Source: Oasisia sp. SBJ-2009
Lineage: Eukaryota; Annelida; Polychaeta; Sabellida; Siboglinidae
Direction: 5' to 3'
Assembly (NCBI GenBank): GCA_964017155.1
Contig: OZ024854.1
Location: forward strand, 14,662,681 to 14,726,680
DNA: 64,000 nucleotides
Shown here: one piece after another, positions 22,469-33,133 of the stretch
How positions within the stretch are numbered: position 1 is the first letter of the stretch
Layout: each line of letters opens with the position of its first letter
Program-made: the position numbers and the translations under genes
Notes under the pieces: generated by a model
What the model was told of the DNA's origin: nothing
Database searches by the model: none
What the model saw: the letters and a program-made list of their open reading frames with translations, nothing else

Positions 22469-25400
22469 ATGACTTCCGATGAAGCTTTCCTCTCCTTTTC
22501 AGGAGGCATGCTAAACAACTGCTTAACAAATATATTACATATCAATGAAAATGAAACTGACATAAACGAACAACAACAACTAATTCATCGCTCATCATAC
22601 CATGATCTCGATCAATTTAGTAAGTTAGCTAAGGAAAATAAAAATTCATTTAGTATTTTAAGTACAAATATACAGTCAATAAATGCAAAGTTTTCTGAAC
22701 TTGAGGCATTCGTAGAAGAACTTAATATGATAAACTTTAAATTTAGTGTAATATGTCTTCAAGAGACATGGATAGATGAAAGTGAGGACATATCACCATT
22801 TCATTTACAAGGCTATGACTGTATATCTCAAGGTAAAACATGTACCAGCAAAGGAGGGTTGATAATATATATAGATGACCAGTATAAATCAAAAGTAATA
22901 TGTAATCTCAATACATACCAACAATGGGAAGGCCTGGTAGTAAAGGTGCAGAGTAATTTATCAAAGACTGTCACTATTGGAAATATATATCGATCGCCGA
23001 GAACGCGAAATGAAGACCTAAGCGCTTTTATAGATGAATTTACACCGATTATATCAAGTTTGGAAAAAAACTGTAATAATGATATCGTTATTGCTGGGGA
23101 TTTCAATATTAACTTACTTAAACTAAATGAAAACGAAATGTTTAGTAGCTTTTTCGACATGCTGATCTCACATAGTTTTTACCCTCAAATAACCCTACCC
23201 ACTAGATTTACTAGAACAACCGGAACCCTGATAGATAATTTATTTTGTAGACTTCATGAATCAATACATACCGCAGGGATATTAACTAAGCGCTTTTCGG
23301 ATCACCAACCGTATTTTATGATTATGCATAATACTGTAAAATTGCAGTCCCCGCCAAAATATGTAAAAATAAATACATTAAATGAGAATGCAACGATAAA
23401 TGTCATGAATGAAATAAAATTAGGTAACATTTATGAAAAATTAAATCCAAATCCAAATGCTGACCCAAATTATAATTATGATATAATATATGAAGAAATT
23501 ACACGTGCTAAAACTAAACATATGCCAAACAAATTAGTGAAATTTAATAGATACAAACATAAGAAATCTGCTTGGATCACACAGGGTATATTAACATCAA
23601 TCAGATATCGAGAAAAAATGTACAAACAATTAAAATTAACAAATCCCACCTCAGGCAATTACGAAACTATTAAAATTAATCTAAAAACCTATAACACCAT
23701 ATTAAAGAAAACATTCGGGCGGCTAAACAAATTTACTTTGAATCTCGGTTTTCACTTTTTAGGAATGACATACGAAATACATGGAAAACCATAAATGAAT
23801 GTCTCTCAAAAAAACATACAAACAACAGTTTCCCAACTTATTTTGAAGACAATGGCTATCAAATGTCAAACAAACAAAATATTGCTGATGCTTTTAATAA
23901 CTATTTTACAAATATAGCTCAGACAATTGTAAATGATATAAAGTATGAAGGTACCAAAGATTTTACCTATTATCTAAATAGACAAATAAATTCAACTTTT
24001 AAAATACAAAATGTTGATGAAGAAGCTGTAAAGAAAATAATACACAATCTACCCACAAAACATAGTTGTGGTTTCGACGGTATCTCCTCCAAATTGTTAC
24101 AAATAATTGAACCTGTAATTTTAAGATCCTTGACTATGGTCATAAATCAGGTGCTAAGTACTGGAATATTTCCAGATAAACTCAAAATTGCCAAAGTAAT
24201 TCCTATATTTAAAAAGGATGATCCCACATTATTTAAAAATTATAGACCAATTTACCTGCTACCAACAATATCAAAAGTACTAGAGAAAATAATTTTTACC
24301 CAGTTGTCTTCATACTTTAATGAAGCCAAGCTATTTTTCGATAACCAATATGGATTTAGGCCGAAACACAGCACTGAGTTTGCTGCGCTTGAATTAGTAG
24401 ACAGAATAATAAATCACATGGACAAATACGAGGTACCAATTAACATATTTCTTGACTTGACAAAGGCCGTTGATACCATTGATCATAATATTTTATTACA
24501 CAAATTAAGATTTTATGGCCTGGATGATTCGACAGTATTTTTGTTTGAAAGTTATTTAAGTAACCGACGACAGTATGTCGTTATTGATGAAATGAAATCA
24601 GAAATCCTTCCAATAAATATCGGAGTTCCACAAGGTTCAATCTTAGGACCTTTATTGTTTACTATTTATATTAATGATTTTCCAGAAGTCAGTAATATAT
24701 TTAACTTCGTTATGTACGCAGATGATACAACACTCTCTAGTACATTAAACCAATTTATTGATAGCACACATCAAAACAAAAGTGTAGAATTTTTAATAAA
24801 TTACGAACTCTGTAAAGTTATGGAATGGCTAAATATAAATAGATTGTCCTTAAATAAAGAAAAATCGAAATATATGATTTTTCATGTACCTAAAAAAGAG
24901 ATTCAAACTCTTACTCTTAAAATCGATAATATAAACATCGAACAGGTGGATGAATTTAATTTTCTAGGATTAACTCTGGACACAAATCTTACTTGGAAAA
25001 AACACGTAAATAAAATAGCAAATAAATGTTCTAGGATTACGGGCGTTTTAAACAAACTAAAGCATGTACTACCACTAGACATTAAAAAACTTTTATATAA
25101 TTCTCTAATCCTATCACATATTAATTATTGTATTACAGTTTGGGGATACAAAGGTAGCCGAATATTGAAAATCCAAAAAAAGGCAGTTCGAATAATAGCA
25201 TTGAACAGGTACAATTCACATACTGAACCACTTTTTAAAACTCTCGAAATATTGAAAATAGATGATCTATTAAAAGTGCAAGAACTAAAAAATTTCTATA
25301 AATATAGGCACGGTATTTTGCCTGTTTATTTATTAAATTGGAATATTATACCCAATTACAATATACACAGTCATGATACTCGCAAAGCAACAAATATACA

Positions 25401-25617
25401 CACATCTATGACAAGACATGAATTTGCCAAAAAATCCCTTAAACACAACTTGCCTCATACTATAAACGATACTCCAGAATTAGTTTTGGAAAAGATTATT
25501 ACCCACAGTTTACAAGGGTTTGCGTATTACTTAAAAACATATATTTTGCAAAGATATCACTACGCATGTACAATATCTGATTGTTATGTATGTCAGATAA
25601 GTCTACAAAATCACTAG
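22469..25617 (+). pseudogene. LINE ORF2: APE endonuclease plus reverse transcriptase, one frameshift
   Basis: Encodes the enzyme that nicks target DNA and reverse-transcribes the LINE at the nick. The endonuclease (about residues 60-300) keeps its key motifs: STNIQSINAK, the catalytic E in CLQETW, NIYRSPR, GDFNINL, TLIDNLF and FSDHQPYF. The RT (second piece, 23863-25617) shows LKIAKVIPIFKKDDP, NYRPIYLLPTISKVLEK, FDNQYGFRPKHST, GVPQGSILGPLLFTIYIND and the catalytic MYADDTTL. A conserved C-terminal region follows (SHINYCITVWGYKG, HSHDTRKATNIH). The reading frame changes once, near 23700-23710, inside an A-rich run: the first frame runs on to a stop at about 23792, while the RT frame is open from about 23701. 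The length, about 1,050 codons, is full for the family. It was probably active recently. Confidence 0.9.
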
Positions 25618-26222
25618 AACTCAAATTTACATATAAATGAATAGATGCAAACAAATGTTATATGTTCTTATGTATTTGTCAGTATTGTCATTTCATTGTT
25701 TCAATTTGTACACATGTCTTATAGATAGATTTACACATAACATAGAGACAAACATCGTATTACTTACTTACTTACCTTTTCGCATCGTATTGAATGAATA
25801 TAATAATGTATAATAATCCGAGTGGCTCATGTGATAGCGACTTTTTAGTCTTAGCAGGAGTCACTGACCCCAATTTCATATGTATTCTTAATTACTTATG
25901 GTGACATTTGTTCATGTGCGTATTATTGCTATTATTTAATGTAATTGTTTTGGGGTCAGAAATAAACATCTTGTTCTTGTTCTTGTTCTTAACTGTTATG
26001 CCAGTTTAGAAACTTTAAATCTGTCTGATGACCTAAAATGGACTACAAACACACATATGACACCATTTACACTCACTTTTGAGGCATAACTGATAATATC
26101 TATGGCTTTTGAAGACCTTTTTTCTTTTTTTGCCCGACCACCCATACTTCTAACCGTCCACAACAGTTTTCACCCATCCAAATGACGGGTGGACAGGTCT
26201 CTGCATAAAGTTTGCCTTATTG

Positions 26223-26395
26223 AGAGTCCAACTATCTATTTAAATTATTAGTTCTTTTTCCTTGTACACTATATTTCGCCTAATTAATCAAATAATTTGG
26301 TTTCCCTTTGCTTCTGCAATTCCACACTGCTCTGATACCTTCATATCAGCACTAATAGTTAATTAATCCTAAGTCCTTTTCTTTTATGATAGTAA
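26223..26395 (-). pseudogene. LINE fragment (same family as 36570-38350)
   Basis: Matches 36560-36605 and 36830-36975 closely (shared GAGAGTCCAAC, ATTAGTTCTTTTTCCT, CAATTCCACACTGCTCTG). It is therefore a short piece of the RT C-terminus and 3' end of that LINE. Confidence 0.65.
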
Positions 26396-26401
26396 CACAC
26401 A

Positions 26402-26504
26402 CATCACACACCCCCCCCCCACAGGCACACAGGCACGCATGCACGCACGCATGCACACACACATACTGATTACTGGCCAGAGAGTGAATCCTGACCTCTA
26501 CACA

Positions 26505-26568
<64 letters not shown>
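26402..26568. repeat. (ACGC)n / (AC)n microsatellite block
   Basis: Pure CACG/ACGC tetranucleotide repeats at about 26503-26556 run into ACAC repeats, with a related imperfect block at about 26430-26462. The minus-strand frame rich in CVRA is only the repeat. Confidence 0.9.
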
Positions 26569-26577
26569 CAAAATGTG

Positions 26578-27400
26578 TTGTTAATACTGAATAACCACCA
26601 ATATGGTTTTTGTGAAAAACACTCAACAATAAATGCCGTACCGTGCTTACTTGTGATATTATAAAAACAATGGAAAAAAAATTGGGTTCTTGGTGTTTTC
26701 TTGGATCTGAGTAAATTAAGCTTTTGATACGACCATACCATTGATCAGCAAATATTATTACATAAACTTAATTACTATGGAATAAGAGATACTCCATTTA
26801 GATGGTTTAAGCGTTATCTCTCAAATCGGAGACAATATGTTAAATATAATAATACTCTTTCGATGCAACAGGATATCACATACAGGGTTCCACAGGGGTT
26901 CATACTCGGTCTATTCGTGTCTATTGTGTATATAAATGACCTTCCTTTTTGTGTAAATAAATGTAAAAAAATATTATTTGCTGATGACATTACTATATAC
27001 ATGGTGGGAAAACAAATAAATAATATATATATATATATATATATATATGAAGATATGAATAAAGAACTTACCATATTAGCTGACTGGTTTTCTGCAAATA
27101 AGCTATCCCTAAATGTATCCAAGTCTAAATGCATGTTATTCTGTAGATCCCATTCCCCCAGAATGAAGAATTTTCTGTCTAACATAGTAATACAGCGTAA
27201 AATAATTCTTGGTCTTCTTAAAGATGCAAGACTTGACTGGCAAGAACACATAAATTCATGCAAACATAAACTAACTAGTGCTCTATATGCAATCAATAGA
27301 GTTAACAACTTTCTTCCTGTTTCAGCCTTTAAGACAATCTATTACACTGTAGTTTACCCTACTTGACATACGGAATCAAACTACTCTAAGCAGGACATTT
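26578..27400 (+). pseudogene. LINE reverse-transcriptase fragment
   Basis: A central RT piece of a jockey/CR1-type LINE. It reads NNHQYGFCEKHSTINAV, then LGVFLDLSK with a frameshift and IDHQILLHKLNYYGI. Further on come RWFKRYLSNRRQYV, VPQGFILG (usually QGSILGP), YINDLPFCVN and the catalytic LFADDITIYM. The post-RT part (LADWFSANKLSLNVSKSKCM, LDWQEHINSCKHKL) ends near VVYPT. An expanded TA microsatellite (27026-27048) sits just after the FADD motif. It has several frameshifts and both ends are missing. Confidence 0.85.
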
Positions 27401-28329
27401 GTAAGAAATTTGAGAAATTACATGTCATTCTTCCCATAAATATAATCCCTCAAAACTGTAATAACTATGAATTATACAATATTTACACCAATGGCTGTTG
27501 GGTAGTCAGCTGTTGAAGGGCATTTCAGTATAGTGGTCAACTAGAAGTTGCACTGCACTGCTATTTGCCTTCTCACAAGCCAAGTAGTAAAACTGAATGT
27601 CTATTATAACTCTAAAAGCATGTTTCAACTGCAAATGATATTATACAAGTGTGACTAACCTGTCATGTAAACACCAATCCAAATAGCTGTAATACCAGCA
27701 TGACCCAAAACTTCAATGTCTGTCCTCAACGGCAGGACAACTCTAAATGAAACTATAAAGAAATGGCACAACATGACTGATCAGGTCATATGATATGACT
27801 AAGGTCAGGGTATTGGGTTTTGCCTGTTGCTATAATTAACTACTACCGGGTACTACTGACTGACATTTACATAACCACACGATTGGATTAAATACCATAA
27901 ACAACATTTGCTTTTCATGATTACTGCATATAGTTGCTAGAGCTATTATAATAGACTTGGATTTAGCAATGTGTCTACTGCTGGGTCTGTTTTTGTAACA
28001 TCATTATGTTTTTTGTACCTATTCAATTGTGACCCTATCCAGTTTTACTTATTCACTTAAAGGGGAGCTGAAATGCTTGAACAACCATTGCCCAGACATA
28101 AGAACATACCATATAAAGGATATATTATGATCATGATTTGGTGAGCACAGATCCATGTTATAACATTATTATTTTAAATTCTTGTTGAAATGTTGACATC
28201 TTAGGCATTGGTCACTGGTCAACAAACCATTTGTATGTATGCTCAAAATAAAGCATATGTTTGAATTATGTGCTGTGCTATGCTACATTCGACTGTAGAA
28301 GTAATAACACACAATTTGTGTACATGCAT
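27401..28329. other. Unassigned intergenic DNA
   Basis: AT-rich. No gene, no definable element and no tandem array seen. Confidence 0.4.
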
Positions 28330-28891
28330 GGTTCGGTCCCATGGTTCATGTATACATACATACTATCACCATGCAGAGCTGCTTGATGCACCATACACTA
28401 TTATGCTGTTTTGGTTTATTTTGCTTCTCACTGAAACACTAATTTTAACACTTTGGTGTCAAAGTGGAATTTGTATACCTTTGAACCAACACTTGCAAGA
28501 CAGCATTAACCGATTTCATTTGTGATCAACAATGCAACTCATCCTTACACTCCCCTTCAGACCACTGCCATCCTGGAAGTACATTCTCTCACCTAGTGCA
28601 TCATGCATTATCTTTAGGGGCCACATGCACCCTATTGATCTTAATCCTATTGATGTTTCCTTTGAAATTTAGATGGTAGCAATTACAGGTAACATTAAGG
28701 ATCCTACATTAACTGCATCTGTGAGCAGTTCAGTGTCGAGTAGTCTAGGATTAGGGATATGCTATAAAATGATATGAAATGCTGGTAGTGTCACATTGTC
28801 TCCAAACTGTCCAAGCATGGAGGTTATCCCAAGTAACAAAGGCGACATGAAGCTATGTTTTGAGGGTCATCTCAATCTATTGTATATAGAA

Positions 28892-28958
<67 letters not shown>

Positions 28959-29061
28959 CATACACATAGAAATTCTAGTCACTCCAACAGTCCATCTAAA
29001 ATTGGTTGTGATTTTGTCCGCTAGGGTTTTGTCCGTTAGGGTTGGGGTTTTGTCCTGCACT
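28330..29061 (-). mobile_element. Iterated-end hAT MITE, second copy, truncated
   Basis: On the minus strand it starts GTGCAGGACAAAACCCCAAC near 29059, followed by three degenerate GGACAAAA.CC units and AATTTTAGATGGACTGTTGG. After the TA microsatellite (about 28890-28955) comes the interior shared with 14015-14560. The far end lacks the second iterated array, so the copy is truncated or rearranged there. Confidence 0.8.
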
Positions 29062-29965
29062 CTCCTGATCAACTATCGTGGTATGTGTGGTTGGTAAGGA
29101 CAACTTGGCAACATTAACCCCCACCTACTCCCACAGGCAGGTCACAACAGCTATGGCCTTTTGATGTTGAGATCGTATCTTATCTCAACTGACTGGTGGT
29201 TAGCCAATCTTATATTCAATGTTATTTGTATACATTCAACATTTTTGTTAGAACAATTTTCGTAAAACTATTGAAAATAATCAGAGTCCAGTCTGCCATA
29301 TCAGGATCGAGGTAACCTGTTGAAATGCTTGTCAGTTAAACCATTTATAAAATAGGATGGTCTAGACATGGAACTTGGCTTCCCACTAGGGCACATAGCA
29401 CTGTTGATTACATTTTTTTTAACACAGTCACTGTAGTCATGTCACTGATATGCTGATCAAATTACGTCAAAAAAGCATATCTCAGGCTCTCTTAAAATGC
29501 ATGCATGTGTACTGCCCCTCAATATTGACCAAACTGAGCATGCTTTTCTGCATTAGCAGGGTCATATAAGAAAAAATGGCTAAAAATCACTACGCCAACT
29601 ACACTCTGCCTAACATACGTCATAGCACTGCAGATACATCATAGCACTGAACATACTAGTATGTCTGTCCTACTGTACTTATTTCACAATTTTTTTTTTT
29701 CATAATATCATATGACACTGTTAATAAGGTACTACATTGGTATGGGTCACACCAGGAAGTCTGACTGTGCTCTGAGCCCACTAGCAGTCGGGCATGGTGT
29801 ATGGTAGTACTTGCTTCTGAAGGGAAGGGACCATGGCTTCCAAATAGCAGTAGTGGTGGCTAGAGTGTTCAACCACTATAGCCAACCAGTGGCTAGCAGG
29901 GCACATTTAAGTCCAGACACGTATAAGGTGATGCTATACATGTGAACATGGATTTATCAACATCA
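29062..29965. other. Unassigned intergenic DNA
   Basis: No feature recognised between the hAT MITE copy and the Ty3/gypsy fragment. Confidence 0.4.
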
Positions 29966-31632
29966 ATCAGGAAAAAAAAAAGCTTTTTGCTGCGTTACAA
30001 CGACATGGCTAAAAGCCTAACGATTCAGGCAGACGTGTCGCAGACGGGCCTGGGAGCTGCGCTCTTGCAAGATGGCCAGCCGATAAGCTACGCAAGCAGA
30101 GTTATGACAGACACCGAACAGAACTATGTGCTCAGATCGAGAAGGAACTGTTGGCGATACTGTTCGCGTGTGAGAGATTCAACGACTACATCTACGGAAG
30201 GAATGTAGTCCACGTAGAAACAGACCACAAACCGCTTGAAAGTATTTTCAAGGAAGAAATACATATGGCACCGAAACGTTTGCAGCGCATGAGACTGCGA
30301 CTGCAGAAGTACCCACTTGAAGTGAGGTACAAGAAAGGATCGGAGATGTATGTGGCCGATATGTTGAGCCGAGCGTACAACACAGAAACGAAACGAGATA
30401 TTGACAGTGCTGTCAATAAAGTGGATGACTCGGAAGAAAGGATGTTCAGTGACAACATGATGCTGCCTGAACAGAAGCTGATCGAGCTGCAACATGCCAC
30501 TAGGAATGACGCAGTGCTGCAGGAGCTCGAGTAGGCCATAAAAACAGGGTGGCCAGCCGTGAGTACTAGAAATGAAGTACTAAAGCCGTACTTGCAGTTC
30601 AAGGACGAACTGTTAGCTGAAGATGGACTGATCTTCAAGGGCGACAGGCTAGTAATCCCCCATATGATGCGAGCGAGAATGATCAAACAAATACACCATG
30701 GTGTAGAGGGATGCCTGTGCAGGGCGCACAAGGTCAACTATTGGCCCGGTATGAACGCTGAAGTGAAAGACCACGTCAGCAAGTGCGACGTTTGCAACGC
30801 ACACAGGCCGGAACAGTGTCGCGAGAAGCTGCAAACACATGAGTTCCTCCACCTGTCATGGGCCAAGGTTGGAACAGATTTGTTTGAGCTCGATGGACAC
30901 CAGTACATCATACTGGTTGATTACTACAGCAATTTCTTCGAAATCAATGAGCTGAAGAAGACAACGACACAGGCTGTTGTCAACGCGTTGCGACCACACT
31001 TCGCGCGATACGGGATTCCAGTGAAAATTGTCAGCGACAATGGATCACAGTTTGCATCACAGGAATTTGTAAAGTTTGCTCATGAATGGGGTTTGGAACA
31101 TGTGACATCAAGCCCGCATTACGCGCAAAGCAACGGGAAAGCGGAGAACGCCGTGAAAACAGCAAAATGCTTGCTGAAGAAGGCCAAACTGAGTGGAAGT
31201 GACCCACTGAAAGCTATTCTGGAATGGCATAACACGCCAACAGAAGGCTTGGAAAGTTCGCCAGCGCAACGTCTGATGTCACGCCGCACTAGGACGCTGT
31301 TGCCGACTCGAAACAGTCTCCTTGCACCAGAAGTACAAGGGAGAAATGTCAGCGATGCAATCGAAAAAAGAAAGCAGAAATACCGCCGACGTTACGACAC
31401 ACACTCAATGCCGCTGAAAGAGTTGAGTGTTGGACAGGCAGTGCGAATGAAGTTGCCTGGTCGCAACACTTGGAGTCTGGGTGTGTGTAGACGTGTGTTA
31501 GGACAAAGGTCCTATATTGTGGAGGTCGCGGGTCACACCTATTGGGGTAACAGACAACAACTGAGGGCCACCAACGAATTGGTGCTCATTGCTGATTATC
31601 AAACGCCAGTCGGAAGCGATTCGGTGACCTGA
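29966..31632 (+). pseudogene. Ty3/gypsy pol fragment: RNase H and integrase
   Basis: The 3' part of an LTR-retrotransposon polyprotein. RNase H covers about 29980-30370 (TIQADVSQTGLGAALLQDG, ISYASRVMT, then after a frameshift AILFACERF, VETDHKPLESIF, ADMLSRAY). Integrase covers about 30640-31450: an HHCC zinc-binding motif (IHHGVEGCLCRAHKVNYWPG and CDVCNAHRP), the DDE core with D in VGTDLFELDGHQYI, D in IVSDNGSQFAS and E in NGKAENAVKTAK, and a chromodomain-free C-terminus. Lesions are a 2-base shift near 30126 and an in-frame TAG at 30532. Gag, protease and most of the RT are absent: the element starts abruptly after a poly-A stretch near 29965. The 3' LTR follows 220 bp downstream. Confidence 0.92.
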
Positions 31633-31853
31633 GCGCCAATCTCCCAGTAGACGGGTCAACGACAACCAGATGTTGTTGACATTCCGATGTCGCCGTGTCC
31701 TCGTCTGAACACGCCGCGCAATACGCCGAGGCGAGACGAGCCCAGTGCAAAACACATGACATTGCGTAATCGTGTTGACATTAAGCCACCACGATTGCTC
31801 ATTAATGAGATGTGAATCCTAACAGAAAATAATAAAAAAATTACAAAAAGGGA

Positions 31854-32124
31854 TGTCAGATACCCAGCTGGTCCCAGCAGGGAGGGTATATTTGGACACG
31901 CTGCCTACCAGCAACCTCTGGACTTTAGGGGCAGTACCCACCAGGACAGTAATTAGCATATAGAGTAGTGGGCGCTGCCAGTAATTATAGTGAACCAGTC
32001 TAGGGTAGGGTTAGAACAGTAGACACGTATATATAGAAAGCTCGGTAGTATTAAACATTCTGAACATGACGAGTTGTTTGTGTTGATATATTATAAGAGT
32101 ATTAAAACAAGCAATACCGTTACA
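31854..32124 (+). mobile_element. 3' LTR of the Ty3/gypsy element
   Basis: Begins TGTCAGATACCC right after the purine-rich AAAAAGGGA (a polypurine tract used to prime plus-strand synthesis) and ends about GTTACA, giving 5'-TG...CA-3' ends and about 271 bp. It contains a TATATA box-like stretch near 32028. The 3' boundary is inferred, because the 5' LTR is missing and cannot be compared. Confidence 0.6.
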
Positions 32125-32377
32125 GTATTGTTTCATTTAGTCAACTAATATTACTATTTGCATACCAAATTTAGTATCATCTGCAGAGGATGAATTTCAC
32201 TGGATTAGATATGTTACGCATATCATTAATATATAGAATCAATAGCTTGGGGCCCAATATTGAACCATATGCCACATGAAATATTTCGCATATCAGAGTT
32301 ACATTTGTATATATGGTATGCACATACATACAAATTAAGTTTAATTATTTTGATAACGTTTGAGGCTAGTATCTATG

Positions 32378-32505
32378 ATGAGGGGTTTTTCCGAGGGATT
32401 TATGTCTGGAAGGAGCATATGTCCTGATGGAGTTATGTATGGAGGGGGTTTTATCCAAAGAGTTTTTGTCCAAGGGGGTTTTATCCAAGGGGTTTTGTCC
32501 CGGAT
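32378..32505 (+). repeat. Degenerate GGGGGTTTTGTCC / TTATGTCC tandem array
   Basis: Successive units GGGGTTTTTCC, GGGATTTATGTC, GAGTTATGTATG, GGGGTTTTATCC, GAGTTTTTGTCC and GGGGTTTTGTCC. A second array, in the same order, is at 33040-33127. Unit spacing of about 15-18 bp resembles the terminal arrays of the hAT MITE at 13242-14671, with divergent sequence. Confidence 0.6.
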
Positions 32506-32510
32506 TCGCC

Positions 32511-32657
32511 ATGGCGGCCTTCACCATGCTGCAAAACAACCGATGTGAGCATCCCAAGATACGGATTCGACAGCAAACAAAAGATCTCCAGGACAAGCTA
32601 TGCAACTTGTGCAAGGACTGCCGGGATGGCAGGAAGACCATTCATCAGATGCTGACC
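32511..32657 (+). other. Exon-like open segment with ATGGCGGCC start context
   Basis: A 49-codon open stretch starting ATGGCGGCC with a strong Kozak-like context (GCCATGGCGG). It encodes MAAFTMLQNNRCEHPKIRIR, then QQTKDLQDKLCNLCKDCRDG and RKTIHQMLT. It is Cys-rich and charged, unlike its surroundings, and contains no LINE or transposase motif I know. It is bounded upstream by the TTTTGTCC array and downstream by the CAGGGCTT hAT MITE. It could be a captured exon of a host gene or part of an unknown transposon gene. Confidence 0.35.
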
Positions 32658-32658
32658 C

Positions 32659-32905
32659 AGGGCTTTATACAGGATCATATTGTTACCAGTTACACAATCA
32701 CACAGTTTACAAACTTTAATGTGTTTCTTGACCTGAAATGGACGACACACACACGTGACACCATTTACACTCATTTCTACCGCATAACTGACAATATCTA
32801 TAATTTTGGAAGACCTTTTGCTCCTTCATTTTTTACCCAACCATCCAATTATATGTCTACCTGTCCAAATGACGGGTGGACAGGTCTATGCAAAAAAAGC
32901 TGTGT
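32659..32905 (+). mobile_element. Short hAT-type MITE, full copy
   Basis: Starts CAGGGCTTTATACAGGA and ends with the inverted equivalent (GACAGGTCTATGCAAAAAAAG), about 245 bp. The family has copies at 17934-18165 and 18167-26222, plus fragments at 9659-9718 and about 35274-35310. No coding capacity of its own. Confidence 0.7.
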
Positions 32906-33133
32906 ACTGATCGCAAATGGCCACAGCAATTGGAGGAAATAAACAGTCTGATGTATGGAGCTTGAAAGTTGATGTATTTTGCAATAGAAATAAAAATAAA
33001 GTACTTATTTCTTTAATAATTCTTGAGTCTAATTCTGTGATGAGGGTTTTTGTCCGAAGTCCGAGGGGCTTATGTCAGAAAGGGGCTTATGTCTAGAGGG
33101 AGTTATATATAGAGGGGGTTTTGTCCTATATAG
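32906..33133 (+). repeat. Second TTTTGTCC-type array and spacer
   Basis: 33040-33127 repeats the unit order of 32378-32505 (TGATGAGGGTTTTTGTCCG, GGGGCTTATGTC twice, GAGTTATATATAG, GGGGGTTTTGTCC). It abuts the left end of the hAT-like element at 33134. Confidence 0.6.

Larger units (their letters stand above)
18223..25995 (+). mobile_element. Near-complete non-LTR retrotransposon (jockey/CR1/L2-type) carrying a hAT insertion
   Basis: The order is a short 5' UTR, ORF1 (18319-19053), a spacer, ORF2 (22469-25617), then a 3' UTR ending in CTTGTTCTTGTTCTTGTTC-type tandem hexamers (about 25966-25990). ORF2 has an APE-type endonuclease and an RT with no RNase H seen. Tandem-repeat tails instead of poly(A) are typical of CR1/L2-type LINEs. 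The spacer holds a degenerate duplication (19151-19396 against 21854-22083) and the hAT element at 19397-21822. Without that insertion the LINE is about 5.3 kb. Relatives lie at 26578-27400 and 49315-51390, the latter with a recognisably similar 3' UTR. Confidence 0.85.
18167..26222 (+). mobile_element. Short hAT-type MITE split by a LINE insertion
   Basis: The left piece 18167-18222 begins CAGGGCTTTATGCAGGAC. The right piece, about 25996-26222, reads from the middle of the family to its end (GACGGGTGGACAGGTCTCTG). Joined, they reproduce the roughly 245-bp copy at 32659-32905 in the same orientation. Everything between is the LINE and its own insertions. No clear 8-bp duplication was seen around the outer ends. 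Confidence 0.6.

Noticed and set aside
26352..26741. 129-codon minus-strand frame with CVRA repeats
   Set aside because: It is the ACGC microsatellite plus LINE antisense sequence.
30192..30737. 181-codon minus-strand frame
   Set aside because: It is antisense to the Ty3/gypsy RNase H-integrase region.
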